Positions 27,655 through 35,761 of a DNA stretch of 64,000 nucleotides are shown here, piece after piece; positions within the stretch are counted from its first letter, which is position 1; the number at the start of each line of letters is the position of its first letter. This stretch comes from an uncultured Clostridia bacterium (GTDB lineage: Bacteria; Bacillota; Clostridia; TANB77; UBA1234). Below the pieces are notes generated by a model that searched no databases, had not been told where the DNA came from, and saw only the letters and a list, made by a program, of their open reading frames with translations. Both the position numbers and the translations under genes were made by a program. The stretch is from NCBI GenBank assembly GCA_934132775.1, contig CAKPAA010000008.1, positions 12,221 through 76,220 of the forward strand, written 5' to 3'.

Positions 27655-28419
27655 TTACCTATCTTGTTCTGAATATTTTTCAAGTTTATCTTCATAATTT
27701 GAAAATATATTCTTATCTATCTGCAAATTCAGTTCATCATTTAATATTTTAGTTAATTCAAACATTATTGATATTGCACTCGTAACAATTAGATTATAAT
27801 TTTTATAACTAGGAATAAGAGAAATCATTATTTCGCTTTCACTTTTCTTAGAACTACTATTAATTGAACTATATCCAGCATGAGATGAATTGCATAATAT
27901 AGCATACTCAAAATTATATACATTCGTCATTCCTGCCAACTTTGCCCATTCTGCCACAGTTGTTTTTTCTCCTATCGCTTCATCAAAATTAACATTTTTC
28001 TCCTTAAATATTTCCATTCCAGGTTCATTATTTTTAATTTTTTTATTAAATTTATAATATTTATATAATTCATCTTTCTTTATTCTTTCTATATTTGCCT
28101 TATCCTTTGAAATTGCCAAAAGTTTAAACAACATTTCATGCAATCTTCGTAAAAGTGTAAATGCATCTTCTTCTAAGCCTCTCTGTGTTAATAAAATAAT
28201 TGATTGATACGTTTTATGCATTTCTCCCCAAAATAGTAAGAAATATTTCTTTACTTCATTATTTACATTCAATCTTTTATTTAAATACAATCCGTATATC
28301 CAGCAATTTACTTCTTTAGCATATTCGTATAAGTCTTTGTTTTGATCTAAAATAAAGTTCACTCCTGAATAATTTAAAAATCCGTCTTTCTCATATGGTA
28401 CACATGCACTAAGTTTCAT
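27655..28419 (-). CDS. DUF5677-like helical protein
   Basis: 254 residues, mostly helical, with the DUF5677-type core TLLRRLHEMLFKLLAISKDK (about residues 87-110) and a conserved late C-N-S-S-H-A-G-Y motif near 178. Such proteins often lie beside restriction or other defence genes; activity is unknown. It begins at the base after the DUF4268 gene stop, so the two form a tight operon. Confidence 0.6.
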   Translation of the reverse strand: MKLSACVPYEKDGFLNYSGVNFILDQNKDLYEYAKEVNCWIYGLYLNKRLNVNNEVKKYFLLFWGEMHKTYQSIILLTQRGLEEDAFTLLRRLHEMLFKLLAISKDKANIERIKKDELYKYYKFNKKIKNNEPGMEIFKEKNVNFDEAIGEKTTVAEWAKLAGMTNVYNFEYAILCNSSHAGYSSINSSSKKSESEIMISLIPSYKNYNLIVTSAISIMFELTKILNDELNLQIDKNIFSNYEDKLEKYSEQDR

Positions 28420-29577
28420 CTATTCACCCCTTTTGGTTACATTATTTTCCTTTGAGTATTTATCTATGTATTTTTTAAATGCTTTTTCCAATTTAATCAT
28501 ATTGTCCATTAAAAATTTCATTATACTTGGCCAATCTTCTTGATTAAATATACTAACACTTTCAAGTCTATATGATATTCTCGACATATTTTTGTCGTCA
28601 AGACGTTCCCATAATAATTTATCTCCAAATGTTCTTTCTATTTCTTCTTTATACAAGTACATATAGTCATATATTTTTTTGTTATTTTTCATATCATGAC
28701 TTTTTCCTATTCCTAATTCAACTGCAGCATAGCTTTTAGTTATCACAAAATTAAATAAAACTCCCGAAATTCCTGAGCCAGTGCTTAGCCAATGATCATA
28801 TTGATTCAATTCTAAATTTCTACCCAAAAACAAATCTGATTTTTCATTAAATTTAGGCAAAAATTCATGCCAAAATTTATTTCTTGTAATTTGACAATTA
28901 GCCAAAACTTCTTTACTCTTTAAATCTTCTTGTGCCTTTTCTTCATACCCTATCATTATATCCGCAATATCTTTTACTGGTATTATTTGATCCATATCAA
29001 TAACAAGGTTATCTTTAACATTATATGGAGTTATCTTTATGCACTGAATTTTCATTCCATATTTTCTAGCCCATATTACTGTATTAGTAACTTCTTTCCT
29101 AAATTCTTTTGCAACTAATACTATTCTCTGACTTAAATCTTGATTTAACTGCACTTCTGAAAAATCTGGCTTTTCTAAAAAATCTGTAATAATATCTTCT
29201 GAAACTGCTTCTATTTCCTGTTTATTTAAATACTGTTGAAAAATTTCCTTTATGTCTTCTTTCTTTAGCGAAGAACAATATCCTGCATATTTCATTGACT
29301 GCCAAACAACATTTTTTCCACTATCATCTAGCTTGTTTTCTATTATTACCAAATTACCATTTTTATCTAACGCTAATAAGTCCAAACGTTCATTAGTATC
29401 ACTAAATCCATCAAATTCTTTTTGTATGATTAATAAATCCTCTCCTAAAATTGTAGGATTATTAGCAATCCATTCTTGTAAGTCTTTTCTTTCTTTTAGT
29501 CCGCAACTTTTAAACGATATATCCTTAATCTCTTGAGTTGTTTTATCTTCTTTATTAACTAAGAACATAATTATCAT
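28420..29577 (-). CDS. DUF4268 protein with N-terminal PD-(D/E)xK nuclease-like domain
   Basis: 385 residues. The N-terminal half carries a nuclease-like core: NERLDLLALDKNGNLVIIENK near residues 63-83, matching the D...ExK pattern of PD-(D/E)xK enzymes. The C-terminal half has the DUF4268 pattern (FWHEFLPKFNEK, then GIGKSHDMKNNKKIYDYMY). ATGs at 29577 and 29568 are both possible. Pairing with the DUF5677-like gene suggests a two-gene defence module; this is inference. Confidence 0.72.
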   Translation of the reverse strand: MIIMFLVNKEDKTTQEIKDISFKSCGLKERKDLQEWIANNPTILGEDLLIIQKEFDGFSDTNERLDLLALDKNGNLVIIENKLDDSGKNVVWQSMKYAGYCSSLKKEDIKEIFQQYLNKQEIEAVSEDIITDFLEKPDFSEVQLNQDLSQRIVLVAKEFRKEVTNTVIWARKYGMKIQCIKITPYNVKDNLVIDMDQIIPVKDIADIMIGYEEKAQEDLKSKEVLANCQITRNKFWHEFLPKFNEKSDLFLGRNLELNQYDHWLSTGSGISGVLFNFVITKSYAAVELGIGKSHDMKNNKKIYDYMYLYKEEIERTFGDKLLWERLDDKNMSRISYRLESVSIFNQEDWPSIMKFLMDNMIKLEKAFKKYIDKYSKENNVTKRGE

Positions 29578-29664
29578 ATCCTTTTCATTTTATAATATAT
29601 ATTTATACATTCTTTATAAATAACTTTCATAATACCATGTTTTCAAATCATTACATTTTCACAT

Positions 29665-30504
29665 TTATATTACTTCATTATCACAAATTACTTTTATTTT
29701 TCCATCAATGAGTTTTATGTAATCTTTATATACTTTTCCAAAAAGATCTTTATACTCTATATATACTTCTTTTATAGTTGGAGATGGCAATTCGGCAACA
29801 CTTCTATACATTCCATCATTTGTGATTACTAGTTTGGCAGTACTATTCGAATTTATATGTAATCTGTCTTCATATTTAGAAAAAAATACTTTTTCTTCTT
29901 TTGATATGGTTTGAATTTTGCATGGATTCTTTCCAATCTCAATCTCATCTACAATTTTTTGAAAGGTTATGTATGATCTTTCCATATCTATAATTGCCAC
30001 TGTTTGTCCAGAATTAGTGATATTAATCACAAATTTGCCAAAATCATTCATATTTTCTTCTAACGTCGTAATAAACTTTTCTTGCATTTCAGTTTTATAA
30101 ATTTTCGTACTTAATGGTGCATATATACTTGTGAACAAACAAGGTCGTTGAGATTCTCTGACATTTTCATTACTTTCTTTTCTGTCCATTCTTGTAACGT
30201 AAATTAACATATATGTACTAACCATCATCGAAATGTACGTTCCTATAAATGAAAGCCAATCATAATTAATAGATATATTTTCAGTTAGCTTTAGGAAAGA
30301 AAATATATTATATCTGTCCATATAGTAAACTATAATTGGAACCAACAACATTATTGACATAAAGTCCAAAGTAGCTTTCTCTGAACCGTGTAACTTTTTT
30401 CTTTCATTTACAAATTCTATTACGCTTATTACAATTCTATATACTATAAAAAATGAAAAAATCAACATTGATAATACAATTATCCACCCTAAAATACTAT
30501 TCAT
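29665..30504 (-). CDS. Membrane protein of unknown function
   Basis: 279 residues with three N-terminal membrane segments (LGWIIVLSMLIFSFFIVYRI; FMSIMLLVPIIVYYM; FIGTYISMMVSTYMLIYV), then a soluble domain of about 170 residues with beta-rich character. No family recognised. It lies upstream of the DUF4268 gene on the same strand but 87 bases away. Confidence 0.6.
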   Translation of the reverse strand: MNSILGWIIVLSMLIFSFFIVYRIVISVIEFVNERKKLHGSEKATLDFMSIMLLVPIIVYYMDRYNIFSFLKLTENISINYDWLSFIGTYISMMVSTYMLIYVTRMDRKESNENVRESQRPCLFTSIYAPLSTKIYKTEMQEKFITTLEENMNDFGKFVINITNSGQTVAIIDMERSYITFQKIVDEIEIGKNPCKIQTISKEEKVFFSKYEDRLHINSNSTAKLVITNDGMYRSVAELPSPTIKEVYIEYKDLFGKVYKDYIKLIDGKIKVICDNEVI

Positions 30505-30719
30505 TATAAATTCCTCATTTCAATATCCTTATTATATTGTTAATAAACCAAAATTGATAAAAAAAATCAAAAACACAATACTGTTAAATGATAAGCTCCT
30601 TTTTGTGGTCTTATCAATAGCTCGAAAAATTTTTTCTTTACAAATTTAATTTATCTTTTCGAGCATTCTATTTCTTATCAAAATTTACTCTTTAAAAGTT
30701 CTAGAAAATTTTGATAATT

Positions 30720-30868
30720 TTAGTTTTTCCTCAACACTTTTTCAAAATTCAATCCGTTTTTATCACATATAACATCAAATAATTCGTTATTTCATTTTGA
30801 AGATTCATTTCTGTACAAGAATTAATTGCATTCATAATACTTCCTACTTTTAACTTCTTGCCATGCAT
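30720..30868 (-). pseudogene. Small ORF with a frame break
   Basis: GGAAG precedes ATG 30868 (MHGKKLKVGSIMNAINSC...NLQNE). The protein-like sequence then continues in another frame as NELFDVICDKNGLNFEKVL and ends at 30720. The total is two bases longer than a multiple of three, so a -1 shift or one missing base is needed. About 49 residues. Two AT-rich hairpins follow (TATCAAAATTT/AATTTTGATA, and GCTCGAAAA/TTTTCGAGC). Family unknown. The rest of the 628-base gap holds only the ftsZ-like terminator. Confidence 0.35.
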
Positions 30869-30997
30869 TTTCTTCTTCCTATTATTTTGCTTTTTTCATT
30901 CTATCATAAACAGTCCCTTTATTCTATATAATTTAACTTTTTTCAACAAAATAATCTCTATGGTAAATAACTCATTTTTCATTCAAAATCACTATTC

Positions 30998-31042
30998 AAA
31001 AATAGCCATACCCCTCATTTAATCTAAGAGTATGACTATTTT
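30998..31042 (-). terminator. Terminator of the FtsZ-like unit
   Basis: Stem AAAATAGTCATACTC with GAGGGGTATGGCTATTTT and a T run on the minus strand. Confidence 0.8.
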
Positions 31043-31132
31043 AAATTATGCTTTTATTAGCACTAACTATGTATCTCACCTTTGACATCCAAATTAATAA
31101 TCCATTAATTGTCCAATTATTCTCACAAATAA

Positions 31133-32077
31133 TTATTCAACTCCTGTAGCTATTACTGTAACAACAACTTCATCCTCCATATTATCATCAACAACTGTTC
31201 CAAATATAACGTCTGCATTAGCGTCAACTCTATTATTTACAAGCCCTATGGCTGTATTGACTTCGTTTAGTTTCAATGCTTGTTCTCCACCAGTTACATT
31301 AAAAATAATTCCTTTGGCATTATCTATTTGATATTCTGTAAGTGGATTATCTATTGCTTTCTTAGTTGCCTCAACAACCGCATTTTCTCCTTGACCTTTG
31401 CCAATTCCCATATATCCTTTTCCTTTATAATCTAGAACCGTTTTTATATCGGCAAAGTCTAAATTAATTTCGCCTACTGAAGTAATAATATCTGTGACGC
31501 TTTGAATTCCTTTCTTTAATACATTATCCGCTACCTTGAATGATTCTTGCATTGTAGCCTTTGGATCTAACTTATCATTACATATAACAATTAAAGCATT
31601 CACATTATCTTTTAATTTTTCTATTCCTCTTTCTGCTCTGCTGGTTCTTCCTCTTCCTTCGAATGTAAATGGCTTTGTTACTATTGCAACTGTTAATATT
31701 TCCATTTCTTTTGCTATCCTAGCTACAACTGGCAAAGCACCAGTGCCTGTTCCTCCACCCATTCCAGCAGTTAAGAAAAGCATATCAGTATTTTCAAGCA
31801 ACTCTCTTATTTCATTTTCACTTTCTAGCGCCGCTTTTTCACCAACTAAATCGTTGGCTCCTGCACCTAATCCATTGGTAGTTTCTTTTCCAATTTGTAA
31901 CACATTCTTTGTTTCCGCTCTTTGTAATATTTTCGTTTCAGTATTAATTAAAAATGTTTCAACGTTTTTTACTTTATCTTTAATGATGTTGGTTACAGCA
32001 TTGTTTCCGCCTCCACCAACACCAATTACCTTGATTCTTAAATTGTTTTCAGTTTCCATTTCTATTTTCATCTCCAT
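31133..32077 (-). CDS. FtsZ-like tubulin GTPase lacking the C-terminal tail
   Basis: 314 residues. The FtsZ GTPase fold is intact by motif: VIGVGGGGNNAV (18-29), GLGAGAN, the tubulin signature GGGTGTG (about 106-112), and the T7 catalytic loop NLDFADIKTVL. It ends at VTVIATG, so the disordered linker and conserved C-terminal peptide that bind SepF, EzrA or FtsA are absent. N-T-E replaces the usual N-T-D early on. Not in a division cluster: the upstream partner is an unknown 208-residue gene 14 bases away and a WYL regulator lies above. Probably an accessory paralogue; polymerisation alone or with the housekeeping FtsZ is possible. Confidence 0.85.
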   Translation of the reverse strand: MEMKIEMETENNLRIKVIGVGGGGNNAVTNIIKDKVKNVETFLINTETKILQRAETKNVLQIGKETTNGLGAGANDLVGEKAALESENEIRELLENTDMLFLTAGMGGGTGTGALPVVARIAKEMEILTVAIVTKPFTFEGRGRTSRAERGIEKLKDNVNALIVICNDKLDPKATMQESFKVADNVLKKGIQSVTDIITSVGEINLDFADIKTVLDYKGKGYMGIGKGQGENAVVEATKKAIDNPLTEYQIDNAKGIIFNVTGGEQALKLNEVNTAIGLVNNRVDANADVIFGTVVDDNMEDEVVVTVIATGVE

Positions 32078-32090
32078 CTTTTACATGATT

Positions 32091-32717
32091 TTATAATTTT
32101 TTATATTCGCTTGCTCTTGTTACTATTTTTATTACCCTCTTTGTTTCTAAAACAGGATATGGTGCATTCTCATAGAAATATTCGTTTTTCTCTTCTACTA
32201 CTGCCAAACATTTTGTACCAGCTCTATCTACATATACTATGTCACCAACTTTTATACTTTTATCATCTGAAATATATGCATACCTTTTTGAGCTATACAA
32301 GTCTACATATCTAACTTCCACATATGTATATTTCTTATTAAAGTCCACCATCTTTATCTTATTAAATGTATTTAATTCTCTTGTTAAATAACTATATAGA
32401 TTCAATAATTGCTCTCTATCTATAGTAACTCCATACTCTTGCTTTTCATCTAGTTCAACTATTATTTTCATCTTTGTTTTATATTGATAAAATCTGAATT
32501 TTACTCTATTCAATTCAACATCTATTGGATATCTATATTTGCTAAATAGCACATTTTCAACGTTTTCAATAATAGTGATTAAATCTTCATATCTTATTTT
32601 TGAAAATGTCTCATAATTCAAATAATTGTTTTTGATTTTTAATTTTACACTATATTTCTTAAATTTTCTGCACAAATCAAATGTTAAGAAACTATCCTTG
32701 TTTATTCTCAATATCAT
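32091..32717 (-). CDS. Hypothetical protein in operon with the FtsZ-like gene
   Basis: 208 residues with no family I recognise. Two parts are apparent: a basic N-terminal two thirds, and a beta-rich C-terminal domain (about 140-205) with KVGDIVYVDRAGTKCLAVV and ENAPYPVLETKRVIKIV. AAAGGAGGT precedes the ATG. Only 13 bases separate it from the FtsZ-like gene, so the pair is surely co-translated. A terminator-like hairpin separates it from the WYL gene upstream. Confidence 0.65.
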   Translation of the reverse strand: MILRINKDSFLTFDLCRKFKKYSVKLKIKNNYLNYETFSKIRYEDLITIIENVENVLFSKYRYPIDVELNRVKFRFYQYKTKMKIIVELDEKQEYGVTIDREQLLNLYSYLTRELNTFNKIKMVDFNKKYTYVEVRYVDLYSSKRYAYISDDKSIKVGDIVYVDRAGTKCLAVVEEKNEYFYENAPYPVLETKRVIKIVTRASEYKKL

Positions 32718-32753
32718 TGTCTTTACCTCCTTTCACCATATACATTTTAAGTC

Positions 32754-32799
32754 AAAAAAATGCAACACGCAACCAAGCTGGTCACGCATTGCGTTTTTA
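32754..32799 (-). terminator. Terminator after the WYL regulator gene
   Basis: Thirteen-pair stem with several G-U pairs (GCAATGCGTGACC with GGTTGCGTGTTGC), then seven T on the minus strand. Readthrough may feed the FtsZ-like pair, for which no clear promoter was found. Confidence 0.7.
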
Positions 32800-32814
32800 G
32801 TAATCACCTTTTAA

Positions 32815-33810
32815 CTATGAATTATATCGTTTACTTGCTTCTTTGATTATTTTCTTCATCTCATTTCTTAATGATTCTGGTTTTATAACTTCTACCAAAT
32901 CAATATTTCTCATTGCCCACATTTTAAAGCCTAATTCATTGGTATCCACTTTTAATCTGAAATATTCTTCGTTTTTTGGTATCTTTGCTATAGTTACATG
33001 CCTTCCAAAAGTATCAATTATTGTATCCAACAAAAGCACATGGCATACCGCTTCAATCTCTGATTTCTGTCCTCCAAACATTTCAGTTGATGATTCAGCA
33101 AAATCTTGAATTTCACTTTTCTTCTTTTTAATTTCTATATCTTCATCAAGAATTTGTATATTCTTCATCCTATCCAACCTATAATTATAAAATTTTGTCT
33201 GTCCTTCTTTAATTGCTATTAAATAAAATTCCTGCTTACTATATACGATTGCATAAGGAGAAACTGTTGGTATACTTACAATCTTCTTTTCAATTTTACT
33301 TGTTATAGCATATTTCCAATACTCAAATTGTATTTTCTTATGCTGATAAATACTATTTGAAATATCTTCAATATTTTTAATTACTTCAACATTTTCCGTT
33401 TTCGAATCATTCGCATATATTCGATACTCTTTTATCTTATCATTCTCATATACCGTTTGGATATTTTTACACTTCTTAATAATATTCTCAGCTATTGATG
33501 GAACAATATAATTTGCATAACTAAAATTATCTATGATAGCTCTTATTTCCCCTGGTTCAAAATCAGTTTCAGGATCTCTATGAATATAATAGCCTTTTCC
33601 ATTGTCCTCTCTAGTACTGATATCATAATTTAATTTATATTTTAACAGATTAATATTTCTTCTAATGGTTCTTGTATCAATATCCACATCATACAGTTCT
33701 TTAACCTTCCTCTGTATTTCTGTAACCGAAAGCATGTGATCCACATCACTGTGCTTTTTTAGAACATTTAATATGTATAAAACATTTCCATTTTTCTCAT
33801 ATAAATCCAT
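32815..33810 (-). CDS. WYL-domain transcriptional regulator
   Basis: 331 residues: N-terminal winged HTH (about 1-75, DTRTIRRNINLLK), WYL domain (about 150-220, with VSPYAIVYSKQEFYLIAI and FYNYRLDRMKNI) and C-terminal WCX extension. WYL regulators often control phage-defence genes and sense nucleic-acid ligands. It precedes the FtsZ-like pair on the same strand, with a terminator between. Control of that pair is inference. Confidence 0.85.
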   Translation of the reverse strand: MDLYEKNGNVLYILNVLKKHSDVDHMLSVTEIQRKVKELYDVDIDTRTIRRNINLLKYKLNYDISTREDNGKGYYIHRDPETDFEPGEIRAIIDNFSYANYIVPSIAENIIKKCKNIQTVYENDKIKEYRIYANDSKTENVEVIKNIEDISNSIYQHKKIQFEYWKYAITSKIEKKIVSIPTVSPYAIVYSKQEFYLIAIKEGQTKFYNYRLDRMKNIQILDEDIEIKKKKSEIQDFAESSTEMFGGQKSEIEAVCHVLLLDTIIDTFGRHVTIAKIPKNEEYFRLKVDTNELGFKMWAMRNIDLVEVIKPESLRNEMKKIIKEASKRYNS

Positions 33811-33939
33811 GGTAACTTCTCCTTTTTATTCTTTTGTAAGAATTACTATATTCATTTACTATTATAATCTACGTTTAGCAAATTTTAAACACCAAAGAAT
33901 TTAATTCGTTAACTCACGCAATTTTAGCCAGTAACTGTT

Positions 33940-34052
33940 GATATTATGTTAATTCTATAGTGCAATTATGTATATCACCTTACTTCATATATGTCCTCGT
34001 AGAGGCAACAAAGTTTCAACATCAACTATAAATATAGGAGGATGATATCATG
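33940..34052 (+). promoter_or_regulatory. Leader of cassette copy A
   Basis: Aligns by eye with 53140-53248. It shares TTGAT-TTATGTTAA at the promoter, a short hairpin around the TCGTA loop (CCTC/GAGG at 33995-34005), CAACAAAGTTT and the GGAGGAT ribosome binding site. The -10 hexamer here is TGCAAT, against TATAAT in copy B, so this copy may be weakly transcribed. Confidence 0.55.
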
Positions 34053-34418
34053 ATGAAACTTGCTAACTTGATTGCGAATGGCACCATCTCTGTTGCAGAT
34101 TTGGCAAACGCCCCCGAACTGATTGAACGGGCAAAGCTCGTAACCGACGGACTGAAAGCATGTACCCAAACTCTTCTTTTCCCGTTGGGGACTGAAGAAC
34201 TACACTGCTTTTCGTATACCGATCGAGCTGGTGAATACTCTTCGTGGGGAACTGTTTCCCGTGATGGTACTTTCACATGCTGGTGCAACTGGGGGGGCAA
34301 CCATAAAATCGGCAGAGTAAATCTCAATAAGCCTGCCGAGGTATTTGTGGCATTCGACAATTATGAATTTGCTAGCGACCTGAAAAGGTTTCTCAAAGAG
34401 CAAATTCAAAAAGCATGA
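34053..34418 (+). CDS. Small cassette protein, copy A
   Basis: Start at the second of two adjacent ATGs (34053) by spacing to GGAGGAT. 121 residues, similar throughout to 53249-53635: MKL-x-LIANGTI at the start, GLKACT-TLLFPL, the conserved core VSRDGTFTC (about residue 72-80) and KRFLKEQIQKA at the end. Family not recognised. GC content and codon use (CGG, GGG, CCC) differ from neighbours, suggesting transfer. It contains an in-frame CGG at 34128 that reads normally, since paralogue similarity continues. Followed by its own terminator. Confidence 0.7.
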   Translation: MKLANLIANGTISVADLANAPELIERAKLVTDGLKACTQTLLFPLGTEELHCFSYTDRAGEYSSWGTVSRDGTFTCWCNWGGNHKIGRVNLNKPAEVFVAFDNYEFASDLKRFLKEQIQKA

Positions 34419-34436
34419 ACAAAAAGCTATTGGCTT

Positions 34437-34462
34437 CTGTCCGCTTCGGCGGGCAGTTTTTT
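34437..34462 (+). terminator. Terminator of cassette copy A
   Basis: CTGTCCGC/GGCGGGCAG hairpin followed by TTTTTT. Copy B has the same terminator with changed stem bases (53654-53680). Confidence 0.85.
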
Positions 34463-34539
34463 ATGTGCGTTTAATATATTTTTGTGTGGAATGCTGTATA
34501 AAAATGAAAAAAATAAACTTCCACACTTCTCATGAATGT

Positions 34540-34607
34540 AGGAATTTACTGCTCCTGTCATTGTGAGGAATAAAGCTGAGCCAACAACCTTCGGGTTATG
34601 AGAATGG
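34540..34607. repeat. tRNA-Met-derived fragment, probable island end A
   Basis: The minus strand reads CTCATAACCCGAAGG, a tRNA-Met anticodon arm with CAU, then a degraded T arm and a GAGCAGTAAAT tail. It aligns with 53058-53110 over about 55 bases in the same orientation. No intact tRNA gene is present. Together the two mark the ends of the 18.5-kb island. Confidence 0.5.
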
Positions 34608-34664
34608 GTTGACAGTGTTGTGAACTTTAGTGAAATTAAGGGGTTTAGCTGATTTATCAATAAA

Positions 34665-34733
34665 AATTGGGGAAATGGTTTTTCGAACATTTGTGTATTT
34701 TTTTGAACTTTTTTGAGAAATTTTTCCCCAATT
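34665..34733. other. Long hairpin upstream of tnpV
   Basis: AATTGGGGAAA with TTTCCCCAATT enclosing an AT-rich loop. Two partial matches to the Gram-positive LexA box (CGAACATTTGTG at 34684, AACATTTGTTCG at 34741) lie beside it. No ORF is seen in the 389-base gap apart from these and the terminator and tRNA-like fragment. Confidence 0.35.
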
Positions 34734-34807
34734 CGTTATAAACATTTGTTCGTATAAAAATTGAATATTAATGGGAAACCTAAAATTTATTTAGGAGGTT
34801 TTCAGTT

Positions 34808-35164
34808 ATGAATAATAAAATTACTTATCGTAAAGAGGGAGATTATTTTATACCTAATTTGTCTTTACCTATACAACCTAAAAAGCAAATTGGAAAATAT
34901 GGTAGATTAAGATTAAATTACTTAAAAAATTTTAATAAAGGTCTATATACTGAATTACTTATAGATGGTACATTAAAACAACATTTATTAGATATAGATG
35001 AATGTGCTAATGAAAGACTACATGTACTTATAAAACAATTTGCTGAATCTGAAAATATTAATGAATACTTAAAAGAACATAATCAAATGGAATGGGTTCA
35101 AGCTATGAATAATATTAAAAATAGAGCTGAAGAAATTGTATTTAATGAAATTATATATGTATAG
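34808..35164 (+). CDS. tnpV: TnpV-like transposon-associated protein
   Basis: 118 residues with the TnpV pattern: YRKEGDYFIPNLSLP at the start, IGKYGRLRLNYLKN, then EWVQAMNNIKNRAEEIV and a final N-E-I-I-Y. TnpV proteins occur in clostridial transposons; function is unknown. AGGAGG precedes the ATG. It forms an operon with the next gene, six bases away. Confidence 0.8.
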   Translation: MNNKITYRKEGDYFIPNLSLPIQPKKQIGKYGRLRLNYLKNFNKGLYTELLIDGTLKQHLLDIDECANERLHVLIKQFAESENINEYLKEHNQMEWVQAMNNIKNRAEEIVFNEIIYV

Positions 35165-35170
35165 GAGGAT

Positions 35171-35473
35171 ATGAAAATGGTTAATTTTAGAGAAGTAAAT
35201 GATAATGATATATTAAAAGAGGGGTTGGATTATAGAGAACAGGAGGTTTTTGGTAGTCTTACTGAAGAAGATAAAAAACATCATATTTATTTTGATGAGA
35301 TTGTTGAGAATATTTTAAAGAATGTACCTAAACAGAGTCAAAAGTATGTTAAGAAACAATTAGATAAACTTGATGAGAATTTTATGAATTATCTTTGCTA
35401 TTGGAATGAGAAGTATTATAGAAATGGTTTTGTTGACGGTTCTCAGTTAGTTATGGGATGTTTTGATAAATAG
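35171..35473 (+). CDS. Hypothetical protein paired with TnpV
   Basis: 100 residues, acidic and helical, ending YRNGFVDGSQLVMGCF, a pattern seen in small proteins next to TnpV genes. TAGGAGG precedes the ATG and overlaps the tnpV stop region. Function unknown. Confidence 0.6.
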   Translation: MKMVNFREVNDNDILKEGLDYREQEVFGSLTEEDKKHHIYFDEIVENILKNVPKQSQKYVKKQLDKLDENFMNYLCYWNEKYYRNGFVDGSQLVMGCFDK

Positions 35474-35476
35474 TAA

Positions 35477-35567
35477 TTTCCAATTGTGCCACATTTTTGC
35501 AAATTTATGGTACAATTGGAAAAAGTGTGGAATTTGACTCTTATAAGAGTAATTTTCACACTTTCTA
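35477..35567 (+). terminator. Double hairpin after the TnpV pair
   Basis: CCAATTGT/ACAATTGG, then AAAGTGTG/CACACTTT enclosing ACTCT/AGAGT. The second has a T-rich 3' side and may be the terminator. The remaining bases up to 35761 show nothing. Confidence 0.5.
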
Positions 35568-35761
35568 ATTATTTTTTCTCTTATCTATAAACATTGCAAA
35601 AGAATTTTAATTTCCTATTTCTCAATATTTTTCAGTACAATTTTCCAGTTATTTCATAGTTAATTGTTCGCAGAATTGCTGCTTAATTTATGACAAATGA
35701 CATTATTATAAAAATTTTTATATAATATTTTCACTTTTTTATTTTTTATAATTATTTTATA

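Noticed and set aside
34540..34607. A tRNA-Met gene
   Set aside because: Only the anticodon-arm region is recognisable; D arm and acceptor pairing are missing, so it is a fragment.
34022..34690. Minus-strand ORFs opposite cassette copy A
   Set aside because: They have no ribosome binding site and mirror the plus-strand gene, whose paralogue confirms the plus-strand frame.
34684..34752. LexA (SOS) operators before tnpV
   Set aside because: Two sites resemble the Gram-positive box but each has mismatches in the conserved GAAC/GTTC arms; AT-rich chance matches are likely.
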